Counted from the first letter of the stretch, positions 6,482 through 13,850 are shown. The stretch is 13,865 nt of DNA from Chloroflexota bacterium (GCA_005880055.1 VBJS01000021.1:1-13865); one strand, 5' to 3'. Program-made: numbers and translations. The notes: a model not told the origin generated them from the letters alone.

Positions 6482-6487
6482 AGTATA
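6482..6487 (-). promoter_or_regulatory. -10 box TATACT of the DsbA/FrnE selenoprotein gene
   Basis: TATACT on the minus strand stands exactly 6 nt before the ATG at 6475, so transcription would begin at or next to the start codon and yield a leaderless mRNA. This agrees with the missing Shine-Dalgarno. No good -35 hexamer was seen. The thiL gene has the same 6-nt arrangement. Confidence 0.45.
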
Positions 6488-6593
6488 CGGCGTGGTAGCC
6501 AGTCTTTTGTCTGGTGAAGAGTTGTATTCGGGCGAGCGCTGCCCTGTGTCCCGAGATGCAGGTGCGTCCCACCCAACCCGCCCGCGAAGGTAA

Positions 6594-6628
6594 TCGGGGG
6601 ACACCCCCGAACCCCCGGCCTCGGGTTC
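6594..6628. repeat. GC-rich double inverted repeat
   Basis: TCGGGGG (6594-6600) and CCCCCGA (6604-6610) form a perfect 7-bp stem with a 3-nt loop. GAACCC (6609-6614) and GGGTTC (6623-6628) form a second stem beside it, sharing two bases with the first. There is no T-tract on either strand. It lies upstream of the divergent DsbA/FrnE and metalloprotease genes. It may be a piece of a dispersed intergenic repeat. Confidence 0.4.
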
Positions 6629-6731
6629 GCTGCGCTCGCCTCGGCTCAGCAGGTCCCGCGCCCCGCTGGGATCGTTTGTTGCTATTCATTCCTCAGACTG
6701 GAACCATTGACTTATCGAAACCGGGCCATTC

Positions 6732-6775
6732 TTTACCGGCCGTTAACTGACATGACAATTAACTCCGCCTTAACC
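6732..6775 (+). promoter_or_regulatory. Four TTAAC-type direct repeats, possible OmpR/PhoB-family operator
   Basis: TTTACC (6732), TTAACT (6743), TTAACT (6759) and TTAACC (6770) lie on one strand with steps of 11, 16 and 11 bp. Paired hexamers with an 11-bp period are how PhoB/PhoP-type winged-helix response regulators bind. The block is ~109 nt before the metalloprotease start and ~257 nt from the DsbA/FrnE start. It is more AT-rich than its surroundings, as promoter regions are. Confidence 0.35.
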
Positions 6776-6788
6776 TGATATCACGGAA

Positions 6789-6815
6789 GTTCGATTCCTA
6801 CTTTGGAATACGAAC
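6789..6815 (+). promoter_or_regulatory. Inverted repeat between direct repeats and metalloprotease gene
   Basis: GTTCGATTCC (6789-6798) is complementary to GGAATACGAAC (6805-6815) over 10 pairs with one bulged A, around a 6-nt loop. It could be an operator half-site pair or a leader hairpin of the metalloprotease transcript. It resembles a tRNA T-loop in one arm, but no tRNA can be built around it. Nothing else is recognisable in 6816-6870. Confidence 0.3.
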
Positions 6816-6883
6816 CACGCACAAACCACATAGGCGCTCCCCCAAACTTCTGGGACGAGCCAAAGGAACTGGGAGGGACCCGC

Positions 6884-7945
6884 ATGGCCCACAACGGCCA
6901 CCCCGCCAGCGAGCAGAATACGGCGACAATGAGCCTACAGCCCCCGTGGTTGTCGGCAAGGGCCCTGTGGCCCGTCTTGGCCGCCGCCGCACTCTTCACG
7001 CTCGTAATAACGGCGGGGAACTTCGTGCCTGCCCGGGGAGCGCCGGAGCCCGCGATGGGCTCCAAAGCAGCCACGGGCGTCGCGCCCGTGGCGCTCGACG
7101 AGGCGAAAGAGCCGGAGGCGGCCGTTGCCGGCGCCGCCCCCGGCCAGGCCGCCGTCGCCACTTCGTCCACGAGCATCGTGCCGAACATCGCCGCCAGTTC
7201 CTGGCCGATGGCTCCGGTGTTTGTCTCGCCCGCGCCGGCTCCGGCCGTCAGCGCCGCTGCTGCTGACCTGGCCGCCGGAGCGTCTCAGCGCTTCGGCCTC
7301 AAGGTGGACCTTGACGGCCAGGACTGGGGCAGGGACCAGCAGGAGCAGGAGCGCAACATCGGGGCCGTTATCAGCGCCATCGACGCCCTTCCGCGCACCG
7401 TCAGCTCGTCTATCGTCGCCGGCCCGAACGGCGCTATAACCGTCCTCTCCAATCGCCAGGGCCGGACAGAAAACGGCTGGCAGCCGTACGGTGACTTGGC
7501 GCCCAACTTCTACACGAACTCCGATCGCGGCCCGGCTGGCGAGAAAACGGCCAACGAGATCATCCTCCTCACCGGCGCCGATTCAGGGACCATCGCGCAC
7601 GAGATGTTGCACGCCTACCAGTTCCGCCAGGCAGAGCCAGACGGCTACGTGGCGGCGCTGCTGGGAAGCGAGATGAAGTCTTTCATGCAGGCGACGGGCT
7701 GGCGTCAACTCGTCAGAGACGACGAACTGATGGCCGCCCAGCACAGCTCCTGGTCGGCAATCGACAAGATGTTCGCCTACGAGGGACGGGACCCTGTGCT
7801 AATCCAGGCGGCCGGGCTCGACTTCTCGAACCCGCTGGAGGCCTTTGCCAGCGCAGGCGCCATGTACTACACGCGAAAGGCAACGGGCGCCCCCCTTCCG
7901 CTCTGGACCGAACTCTGGTCCTGGTTCGACGCGAATCTGGGCTAA
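6884..7945 (+). CDS. Membrane-anchored HExxH zinc-metalloprotease-like protein
   Basis: 353 residues. A ~26-residue cytosolic tail is followed by one membrane helix (about 27-45, ALWPVLAAAALFTLVITAG), then an Ala/Pro/Gly-rich linker to about residue 130, so the rest is probably outside the membrane. The compact C-terminal domain has HEMLHAYQ (H239, E240, H243), the gluzincin zinc and catalytic signature, and a possible third ligand E319 in NPLEAFASAGAMYY, 80 residues later, as in proteases with an E..A...Y segment. The start ATG at 6884 has GGGAGG 7 nt upstream; an in-frame ATG at 6803 falls next to a hairpin and has no such site. I do not recognise a named family; a self-contained secreted or surface protease is the best reading. 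Its substrate is unknown. It converges with the metallophosphoesterase gene, with 38 nt between. Confidence 0.8.
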   Translation: MAHNGHPASEQNTATMSLQPPWLSARALWPVLAAAALFTLVITAGNFVPARGAPEPAMGSKAATGVAPVALDEAKEPEAAVAGAAPGQAAVATSSTSIVPNIAASSWPMAPVFVSPAPAPAVSAAAADLAAGASQRFGLKVDLDGQDWGRDQQEQERNIGAVISAIDALPRTVSSSIVAGPNGAITVLSNRQGRTENGWQPYGDLAPNFYTNSDRGPAGEKTANEIILLTGADSGTIAHEMLHAYQFRQAEPDGYVAALLGSEMKSFMQATGWRQLVRDDELMAAQHSSWSAIDKMFAYEGRDPVLIQAAGLDFSNPLEAFASAGAMYYTRKATGAPLPLWTELWSWFDANLG

Positions 7946-7983
7946 CCCTGCGCTCCACGCGTACGACAGGCTCGTCGCCCTTT

Positions 7984-8727
7984 TTAGCGGCCCACCGATA
8001 AGCGCTCGATCAACCAGCGCGGCAGACGGGCCTCCTCCATCAGCTTCTGCGTCACCTCAACCTCGTATTCCACCCGGTGCAGCGTGATCGCCTGCGCTTC
8101 CGTATCGTAGACGGCGTATGAAGCTCGCGGGTCACCATCACGTGGCTGTCCCACGCTGCCCGGGTTGAAGACCAGCTTCTCGCTGGCGCCGGCCTGCACC
8201 GATTGGCCGTCCTGCACGCGGTTCATCCGGCAATCGTTGCTCCGGCCCGGTTGTTGGACCGCAACCATCGGAATGTGTGTGTGTCCTACCAATCCCAGTG
8301 ATGTTTCCTGCAGCGCCAGGTGGCCGAGTGCAGCCTCCTCTGAATAGAGGTACTCCCAGAGCGGGTCTCGCAGGGTGCCGTGTACGAGGGTCACTCCGTC
8401 TTGCTTCACCACCTCCGGCAGGGCGTCCAGCCGCGTTTTCTCCGAGTCTGAAAGCATTTTCGCTGTCCATCGCGCTGCTGCAGCCGCATTTGGGTTAAAC
8501 TCCTCGGTGCCCATTGCACCCGTTACGGCGCGTTCGTGGTTGCCGGCCACCCAGACGGCGCCGAGCGATTCAAGGCGGGCGATGCACTCCGACGGCTGCG
8601 GTCCGTAGCCCACGGTGTCACCCAGGCACCATACGGCATCGATTTCGCCGGCGGCATCGCTGTCCCGCAACACTGCTTCCAGCGCCGGCAGGTTTCCGTG
8701 GATGTCGGACACGATGAGCACGCGCAT
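7984..8727 (-). CDS. Calcineurin-like metallophosphoesterase (YfcE/MJ0936-like)
   Basis: 247 residues, cytosolic dinuclear-metal phosphodiesterase fold. All metal motifs are present in order: SDIHGN (D8, H10), LGDTVGYG (D37), AGNHE (N63, H64), LVHGT (H116) and GHTHIP (H149, H151); FNPGSVGQPRDG follows, as in this subfamily. The length is somewhat above the smallest YfcE members because of a linker around 155-185 and a C-terminal helix. Substrate is not predictable: phosphodiesters of cyclic nucleotides or nucleic-acid ends are typical. The ATG at 8727 begins right at the conserved first strand; there is no Shine-Dalgarno, but a TATACT lies 10 nt upstream, so the leader would be only a few bases. 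It is divergent from thiL, with only 43 nt between the two start codons. Confidence 0.92.
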   Translation of the reverse strand: MRVLIVSDIHGNLPALEAVLRDSDAAGEIDAVWCLGDTVGYGPQPSECIARLESLGAVWVAGNHERAVTGAMGTEEFNPNAAAAARWTAKMLSDSEKTRLDALPEVVKQDGVTLVHGTLRDPLWEYLYSEEAALGHLALQETSLGLVGHTHIPMVAVQQPGRSNDCRMNRVQDGQSVQAGASEKLVFNPGSVGQPRDGDPRASYAVYDTEAQAITLHRVEYEVEVTQKLMEEARLPRWLIERLSVGR

Positions 8728-8737
8728 ACATCTGCCG

Positions 8738-8743
8738 AGTATA
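8738..8743 (-). promoter_or_regulatory. -10 box TATACT of the metallophosphoesterase gene
   Basis: TATACT on the minus strand ends 10 nt before the ATG at 8727, giving a predicted leader of about 3-4 nt. It lies back to back with the thiL -10 box on the other strand, so two polymerases would compete for the same ~43-bp region. Confidence 0.4.
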
Positions 8744-8758
8744 GCGAATCCCCGCCCG

Positions 8759-8764
8759 TATAAT
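8759..8764 (+). promoter_or_regulatory. Consensus -10 box TATAAT of thiL, leaderless geometry
   Basis: A perfect TATAAT is followed by 6 nt (GGCCCT) and then the GTG start of thiL at 8771, so the mRNA would start at the G of GTG. No Shine-Dalgarno is present in those 6 nt. No good -35 element is seen at 16-18 nt. It probably drives the thiL-tsaE-tsaB operon. Confidence 0.5.
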
Positions 8765-8770
8765 GGCCCT

Positions 8771-9707
8771 GTGAACGCGTCAGACCTGGGCGAATTCGGC
8801 CTGATAGAGCGGCTGGCGCATATCAGCGCGCGCACCTCGCGCCCCGGCCTCGTGCTCGGCATCGGCGACGACGCCGCCGTCTGGCGTTTCGGCGACGAGT
8901 ATCTCTTGGCGACGACAGATACGATGGTGGAGGGCGTTCACTTTTTGCCGGATATCGCATTCTGGTGCGATGGGCGGCGAACCGCTGTTCGCCCTCGTCA
9001 CTTTGGCTTTGTCACCGAGCACCGGTGTGGAGGCGGTCGATCAACTGTACGCAGGCCTCACGCAGTGCGCCGAGCAGTACCACGTTTCCGTTGCCGGCGG
9101 GGATATCGTGAGCGCTCCAAATCCGGCGATAACTATTGCACTCATTGGGCGGGCGCAAACGCGAGACGGGGCGCCGCTCCTTCTGCGCCGCGATGCTGCG
9201 CGCTCGGGCGATGCAATCGCCGTCACAGGCACTCTCGGCGACTCGGCTGCCGGCCTGCGCAGGCTGCGGGAAGGAGCGAATCTTAGCGATGCGCTGGTCA
9301 GGGCCCATCTGCGCCCGGTGCCCCATGTTGCCCTCGCTGCCGAAGCCGCTCGCCTCGGCATTACCTGCGCAATCGATGTTTCGGACGGCCTGTTGCAGGA
9401 TATCGGTCACATCTGTGAAATGTCCGGCGTGGGAGCCCGCATTCGGGCCTCCAGTATCGCGCTAAGCGAAGAGCTGCGGCGCGCGTACCCGGACGAAGCG
9501 CTCGAATTGGCCTGCACCGGCGGCGAAGACTATCAGCTCGTGCTCGTGGGAGCCGCAGATCGGATTGCCCTCCTGCATCGGGAGAACGGCGCGCTCACCG
9601 TTATTGGGGAAGTCGTCGCAGGCGACCGGCACGTCGCGCTGCTTGACGACGCCGGGCTAGAGATGCCATTAGAGGCAGCCGGCTGGGACCACCTGCGTGC
9701 GCGATGA
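8771..9707 (+). pseudogene. thiL: Thiamine-monophosphate kinase, internal deletion with frameshift
   Basis: ThiL phosphorylates thiamine monophosphate to the diphosphate cofactor. The first part (GTG 8771 to about 8950) reads SDLGEFGLIERL, GIGDDAAVW, TTDTMVEGVHFLPD, all family hallmarks with the N-terminal metal Asps. The second part, in another frame from about 8952, reads AMGGEPLFALVTLALS, VAGGDIVS, VTGTLGDSAAGL, IDVSDGLLQDIGHICEMSG and TGGEDYQLVL. Family members have about 23 residues between VHFL and MGG, including a WKALAVN.SD segment; here only 22 nt remain, so about 50 nt are missing. The lost SD segment contains a metal-binding Asp, so correcting the frame alone would not restore it. 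ATG 8970 could start a fragment lacking the first lobe. It may be an assembly error rather than a true lesion. The stop overlaps the tsaE start (ATGA). Confidence 0.8.
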
Positions 9708-10177
9708 CGTCCGCTCCGGAGTTCAACTCTGATTCGCCCGACGAGACCCGTGTTCTGGGTGAGCGCCTGGGAACGCTGCTTCAGCCGGGTGATGTCTTGC
9801 TTCTTTCCGGCGAGCTGGGCGCCGGCAAGACCACCTTCGTGCAAGGTCTGGCGCGAGGCCTCGGGTTTCAGGGCTCCGTCTCCTCCAAGTCGTTTGTCCT
9901 CCTCGGCGAATACGCCGGCCGCACGAAGCTCTACCACGCCGACCTTTACCGCCTGGAGGACCCGCAGGAAGTGCAAGAACTGGCGCTCGACGAGCTTTCC
10001 GTGGACGGAGTGCTGGTTGTGGAGTGGCCCGAGCGCGGTGAATGGGTCCTGCCGCCGGAGCATCTGCGCATCCTGTTCCGGGGGATAAGCGAGGAACGGC
10101 GCGCACTCCGGTTTGAAGCGTGCGGCCCGCGAGCAGCCGAGATCGTTCAGCGGCTGGCCGTTCTGGTCTCGTCCTGA
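9704..10177 (+). CDS. tsaE: tRNA t6A biosynthesis ATPase TsaE
   Basis: 157 residues. TsaE is the small ATPase that resets the TsaB-TsaD complex during synthesis of threonylcarbamoyl-adenosine at position 37 of ANN-decoding tRNAs. It shows Walker A GELGAGKT (36-43), VSSKSFVLLGEY in place of the common SPTF segment, the conserved HADLYRLED and VVEWPERGEWVLP. The C-terminal ~45 residues are variable. It starts at the ATG that overlaps the thiL stop by 4 nt and its own TGA overlaps the tsaB ATG by 1 nt, so the three are coupled. Unlike its two neighbours it is fully intact, with normal length and every motif in one frame. Confidence 0.93.
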   Translation: MTSAPEFNSDSPDETRVLGERLGTLLQPGDVLLLSGELGAGKTTFVQGLARGLGFQGSVSSKSFVLLGEYAGRTKLYHADLYRLEDPQEVQELALDELSVDGVLVVEWPERGEWVLPPEHLRILFRGISEERRALRFEACGPRAAEIVQRLAVLVSS

Positions 10178-10832
10178 TGGAGCTATCGATTGATACCGCC
10201 TCCGAGATGGCGTCCATCGCTCTTTCCGACAGGGGTACTCTGATCTCGGAGCTGACATGGCACTGCCGCCGTAACCACAGTGTGGAGCTGCTTCCCGCAA
10301 TTGACCACTGGACAGGCTCACCGCGCTTTTCGTCTGCACTGGTCCCGGCATGTACACCGGCCTTCGCGTCGGCATCAGCATCGCCAAGGGCCTGGCCGCC
10401 GGCCTCGGCCTGCCCCTGCTGGGCGTCGGTCGCCTGGAGCTGGACGCCTATGCTCACCGGGCCTTTCCGGGCGTCGTACTGGCCGTTCACCGCGCCGGCC
10501 GAGGAGACCTCGCCTGGGCCGCCTATGCAGATGACCCATGGCGAGAGATAGAGCCTCCTCAGCTCTTCCAGCCGGAAGTGATCGCGGCAAAGCTCGAGGG
10601 ACCGCTTCTGCTCGCCGGCGAGGCGGACGAGACGTTGGCCGGCGCCTTCGCGAGGGCAGGCAAGCAGACGTCGATCATTAGCGGAAGCGCCTCCATTCGC
10701 CGAGCCGCCACCCTCGCGGAGCTGGGGTACGCCCGGCTATCGGCCGCGGAACCGGCCGAGGCGGCCCTGGTGCAGGCCGTATATCTGCGGCCTCCCGCCA
10801 TCGGGCCGCAGACGGCCGCGCCTAGCGGCTAG
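10177..10832 (+). pseudogene. tsaB: tRNA t6A biosynthesis protein TsaB, internal deletion with frameshift
   Basis: TsaB is the scaffold partner of TsaD in t6A synthesis. From ATG 10177 the frame reads MELSIDTASEMASIALSD and HSVELLPAIDH, the typical ASKHA start. A different frame then carries LDRLTALFVCTGPGMYTGLR (from 10308) and GISIAKGLAAGLGLPLLGV onwards to the TAG at 10830-10832. Family members have about 12 residues between LLPAID and the LTALFV strand; here only 11 nt lie between them, so about 25 nt are gone and the frame is lost. Both halves keep full family resemblance right up to the joint, which argues for a recent event or an assembly error. A restart at ATG 10350 would lack the first ~55 residues. 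Followed by ndk after 33 nt. Confidence 0.8.
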
Positions 10833-10865
10833 TCCCGCACAGCGCCTAAAATTGGCCGCAACGTC

Positions 10866-11327
10866 ATGGAACGAACGCTCGTAATCATCAAGCCGGACGC
10901 GCTGCAGCGCGGACTTGCCGGGGTGATTATATCTCGCCTGGAACAGCGAGGCCTGCGCATCGCCGCCCTGAGGATGTTCCACATCGATGAGGCGCTCGCC
11001 GCCCGCCATTATGCGGAGCACGTGGAGAAACCCTTCTACCGGACCCTCGTTGATTTCATCACCTCGTCGCCCGTCATTGCGGCGGTTGTTGAAGGACCGG
11101 ACGCTGTGGAGGTTGTTCGCGCCACAATGGGGGCGACGGACCCGAGGAAAGCGGCGCCCGGCACCATCCGGGGCGATTTCGGCCTCTACATCACGCAAAA
11201 CCTGATCCACGGCTCAGATTCACGGGAATCGGCAGCGCGCGAGATCAAGCTCTTTTTCGAGGACAGCGAAATCTGCCGCTACTCGCGCGACCTGGACCGC
11301 TGGCTCTTCGAAGACTCGCAGGCTTAG
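10866..11327 (+). CDS. ndk: Nucleoside diphosphate kinase
   Basis: Moves the gamma phosphate from ATP to other NDPs through a phospho-histidine, balancing NTP and dNTP pools in the cytosol. 153 residues, slightly above the usual 135-150. Motifs: ERTLVIIKPDA at the N-terminus (K9), HYAEHVEKPFY, DPRKAAPGTIRGDF and the active site NLIHGSDS with H115. The extra length is a C-terminal tail after EICRYSRDL. No Shine-Dalgarno precedes the ATG; a TAAAAT at 10847-10852 could be a -10 box giving a leader of about 7 nt. It lies 33 nt after tsaB and 6 nt before the Lon-like protease gene. Confidence 0.96.
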   Translation: MERTLVIIKPDALQRGLAGVIISRLEQRGLRIAALRMFHIDEALAARHYAEHVEKPFYRTLVDFITSSPVIAAVVEGPDAVEVVRATMGATDPRKAAPGTIRGDFGLYITQNLIHGSDSRESAAREIKLFFEDSEICRYSRDLDRWLFEDSQA

Positions 11328-11333
11328 GGCAGT

Positions 11334-13850
11334 ATGACAGACGCAGACCGCTTCCGTATCTCCCCTGAAGACCTTCGCCGCCGGCACGACGCTTCTGCCT
11401 TCGAGTTTGAGTGCACCGATGAGTTGGTCCCCCTCTCGGAGCTGATTGGACAGGACCGGGCGATGCGCTCGCTGCAGTTCGGCCTGGGCCTGGAGAAGTC
11501 CGGGTACAATATCTTCGTCACGGGCCTCACCGGCACGGGCAAGACTACCGCCGTCCTGGACTACGTTAGGCGGACGCTGGATGAGCGCCGGCGGAAAGGC
11601 GCGCTGCAGATCCCGGAAGACTGGTGCTACGTCTTCAACTTCGACGAGCCCGAGCGGCCAGTGGCCCTGCGCCTGCCCGGTGGCCGCGGCAAACGTTTGC
11701 GCGAGGACCTGGAGGAGCTGCTCGGCACCGTGCGTGCTAACGTTACGCGCGCCTTCGCCAGTGATGAGTACGAACACCAGCGGCGGGCAGTAATTGAGCA
11801 AGGCCAGCGTGAAGCACAACAGGTCATGGAGGCGGCTCAGGCAGAAGCCTCGGCTTCCGGCTTCGCGCTGAACTTCCTGCAGACGGGCGTAAGCCTGGTC
11901 CCGATGCGAGAGGGCAGGCCGATGACTCCTGAAGAGTTCAATGCGCTCTCCCAGGAGGAACGGCACGCGATACAGGAGCGGCAGCAGCCGGTCACAGAAA
12001 ATGTGGCGGAAGCGGGCGAGCGACTCCGCTCCATCGAGCGCGATGTCGGCCAAAAGCTGCGGCAGCTCGACCGCGGCGTGGCGGAGGCGGTAACGGCTGG
12101 TTCCTTCCAGGCGGTGATCGCTGCTCACCAGGCAGAAGATGAGGTGCGTAAGTTCCTCGAGAAACTGCGGGAGTTCTCCGCCGCAAACGTCGCTCTCATG
12201 CGCAGCGAGGACGAGAAGCAGCCGGGGCCGCCGAGCGTGCCGTTCTCCGCCCCGCTGCCCGACCCGTTCGTCGCATACCGCTGCAACGTCTTCGTCGACA
12301 ACTCGGGTGCCGAGGGTCCGCCCATTATCCTCGAGGCGAATCCCACCTGGTCAAACCTGTTCGGTCGCATCGAACGCCGGGCTTACCTTGGGACCTACAC
12401 GAGTGATCACACCATGCTGCGGGCCGGGTCAGTGCAGCGAGCCAACGGCGGATATCTGATCTTGAACCTGACGGACATGCTTACCAAACCCGGCGCCTGG
12501 GAGGGCTTGAAGCGGGTAATCAGGACCAAGGAAGCGCGACTGGAAGACCCGGCAGAACAGTTCGGCTTCCTGACGCCGCAGACACTGCGGCCCCAACCTG
12601 TGCCGGTGGACCTCAAACTCCTCGTTACCGGGGACCCGACGGCTTACTTCTTACTCACCGCTTATGACGAGGAATTCTGGGAGCTGTTCAAGGTCAAAGC
12701 CGATTTTGACTTTCAGATCCCCCGCAGCCCTGAGAACGCCCTCGCTTACGGCGCCTTCATCTGCTCCATCTGCGAGCGCGAGGGCCTCCGCCACTTCGAT
12801 CGCTCAGCCGTCGCACGCGTGGTAGAGCATGGAAGCCGCATGGTAGACGACCAGGAGAAACTCTCCGCCCGCACCGGCCGCCTGCGCGACGTTGTAGTCG
12901 AAGCGGATTACTGGGCCTCGCAGGCCGGAAGCGCCCGGGTGCAGGCAGAACATGTCCAGAAGGCGATCGACGAGCGTGTCTACCGCTTGAACCTGGTCGA
13001 GGAGCGCCTACGGGAGATGATAGGGCAGGGCACCATTCTTGTGGACATAGAAGGCGCGGCCGCCGGCCAGGTGAACGGGCTGGCCATCCTCGACTTCGGC
13101 GACTTCAGCTTCGGGCGGCCGACGCGCATTACCGCCCGGACGTACCTGGGGCAGCGGGGCGTCACGAGCATCGACCGCGAATCTCAGCTGAGCGGCAAGA
13201 TCCACGACAAAGGGGTCCTCATCCTTAGCGGCTACCTGGGCTGGAAGTACGCCCAGGACAAGCCACTCTCTCTTTCCGCCAGCATTTCATTCGAGCAAGG
13301 GTATGATTCCGTCGACGGGGACTCCGCTTCCCTGGCGGAGCTCTGCGCGATCATCTCCAGCCTGGCGGATGCGCCAATTCGTCAGGACCTGGCTATCACC
13401 GGCTCTGTCAATCAGAAGGGTGACGTGCAACCCATCGGTGGGGTAAACCAGAAGATCGAAGGTTTCCACGATCTCTGCCGGACAGTCGGATTTACCGGTC
13501 GCCAGGGAGTAGTCATTCCCGCGCGCAACCGACGGAACCTGATGCTGCGGGAAGATGTGGCGGAGTCTGCCCGCGGGGGCGACTTCCAGATACTGGCCGT
13601 TGACCGCGTCGACGAGGCGCTCGAGGTGCTCACCGGCCTTGTGGCGGGCGAGCGAGGCGAGGACGATAAATTCCCGGAAGACAGCGTTCATGGCCGCGCG
13701 GACGCCCGACTGCGCGAGATGGGCGAAGCGATGCGCCAGTTCGGCCGCCGTGGCCGTAACGGCGTGACGCCGGACCGTCCGGATGGGGAGGCAGAGCCGG
13801 TGGTCCCTGCAGAAACAGGGGAAGAGCCGGCCGCGGGCACGGAGCACTGA
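11334..13850 (+). CDS. Lon-family ATP-dependent serine protease (AAA_32 plus Lon_C type)
   Basis: 838 residues. An N-terminal AAA+ module with Walker A GLTGTGKT (64-71) is split by a long charged helical insertion (about 140-310) rich in Glu, Gln, Ala and Arg. It resumes with GAEGPPIILEANPTWSNLFG, the strand GGYLILNLTDML (372-383, Walker B region), VTGDPTAYFLL (sensor) and FKVKADFDFQIP. The protease domain follows: DGDSAS with catalytic S664 and GGVNQKIEGF with K707, 43 residues apart as in E. coli Lon. There is no Lon N-terminal substrate domain and no membrane helix, so it is neither LonA nor archaeal membrane LonB. The last ~65 residues are a low-complexity acidic/Gly/Arg tail. It degrades damaged or regulatory proteins by family analogy. 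Only 6 nt separate it from ndk and the Shine-Dalgarno is weak, so it is probably co-transcribed. Confidence 0.92.
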   Translation: MTDADRFRISPEDLRRRHDASAFEFECTDELVPLSELIGQDRAMRSLQFGLGLEKSGYNIFVTGLTGTGKTTAVLDYVRRTLDERRRKGALQIPEDWCYVFNFDEPERPVALRLPGGRGKRLREDLEELLGTVRANVTRAFASDEYEHQRRAVIEQGQREAQQVMEAAQAEASASGFALNFLQTGVSLVPMREGRPMTPEEFNALSQEERHAIQERQQPVTENVAEAGERLRSIERDVGQKLRQLDRGVAEAVTAGSFQAVIAAHQAEDEVRKFLEKLREFSAANVALMRSEDEKQPGPPSVPFSAPLPDPFVAYRCNVFVDNSGAEGPPIILEANPTWSNLFGRIERRAYLGTYTSDHTMLRAGSVQRANGGYLILNLTDMLTKPGAWEGLKRVIRTKEARLEDPAEQFGFLTPQTLRPQPVPVDLKLLVTGDPTAYFLLTAYDEEFWELFKVKADFDFQIPRSPENALAYGAFICSICEREGLRHFDRSAVARVVEHGSRMVDDQEKLSARTGRLRDVVVEADYWASQAGSARVQAEHVQKAIDERVYRLNLVEERLREMIGQGTILVDIEGAAAGQVNGLAILDFGDFSFGRPTRITARTYLGQRGVTSIDRESQLSGKIHDKGVLILSGYLGWKYAQDKPLSLSASISFEQGYDSVDGDSASLAELCAIISSLADAPIRQDLAITGSVNQKGDVQPIGGVNQKIEGFHDLCRTVGFTGRQGVVIPARNRRNLMLREDVAESARGGDFQILAVDRVDEALEVLTGLVAGERGEDDKFPEDSVHGRADARLREMGEAMRQFGRRGRNGVTPDRPDGEAEPVVPAETGEEPAAGTEH

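Noticed and set aside
5675..6517. 280-codon plus-strand frame opposite the DsbA/FrnE-like gene
   Set aside because: Antisense to the conserved DsbA sequence, with Arg/His/Leu-rich composition typical of shadows.
6350..6604. Separate small 84-residue protein ending at the TGA
   Set aside because: Its last 40 codons continue in frame into the DsbA/FrnE fold and end exactly at the active site; before 6475 the codon bias is non-coding, so it is the front of one recoded gene.
6789..6815. Possible tRNA T-arm (GTTCGATTCC)
   Set aside because: No acceptor stem, D-arm or anticodon arm can be built around it, and the sequence pairs better as a simple inverted repeat.
8948..8972. Programmed frameshift in thiL
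   Set aside because: No slippery heptamer or stimulatory structure is evident and about 50 nt of conserved sequence are missing, so a frame change alone would not make a full protein.
9533..10490. Long minus-strand frames opposite tsaE and tsaB
   Set aside because: Shadows of recognised plus-strand genes; no domain-like features.
11220..12128. 302-codon minus-strand frame opposite ndk end and the Lon-like gene
   Set aside because: Antisense to a clear AAA+ protease; composition is that of a shadow frame.
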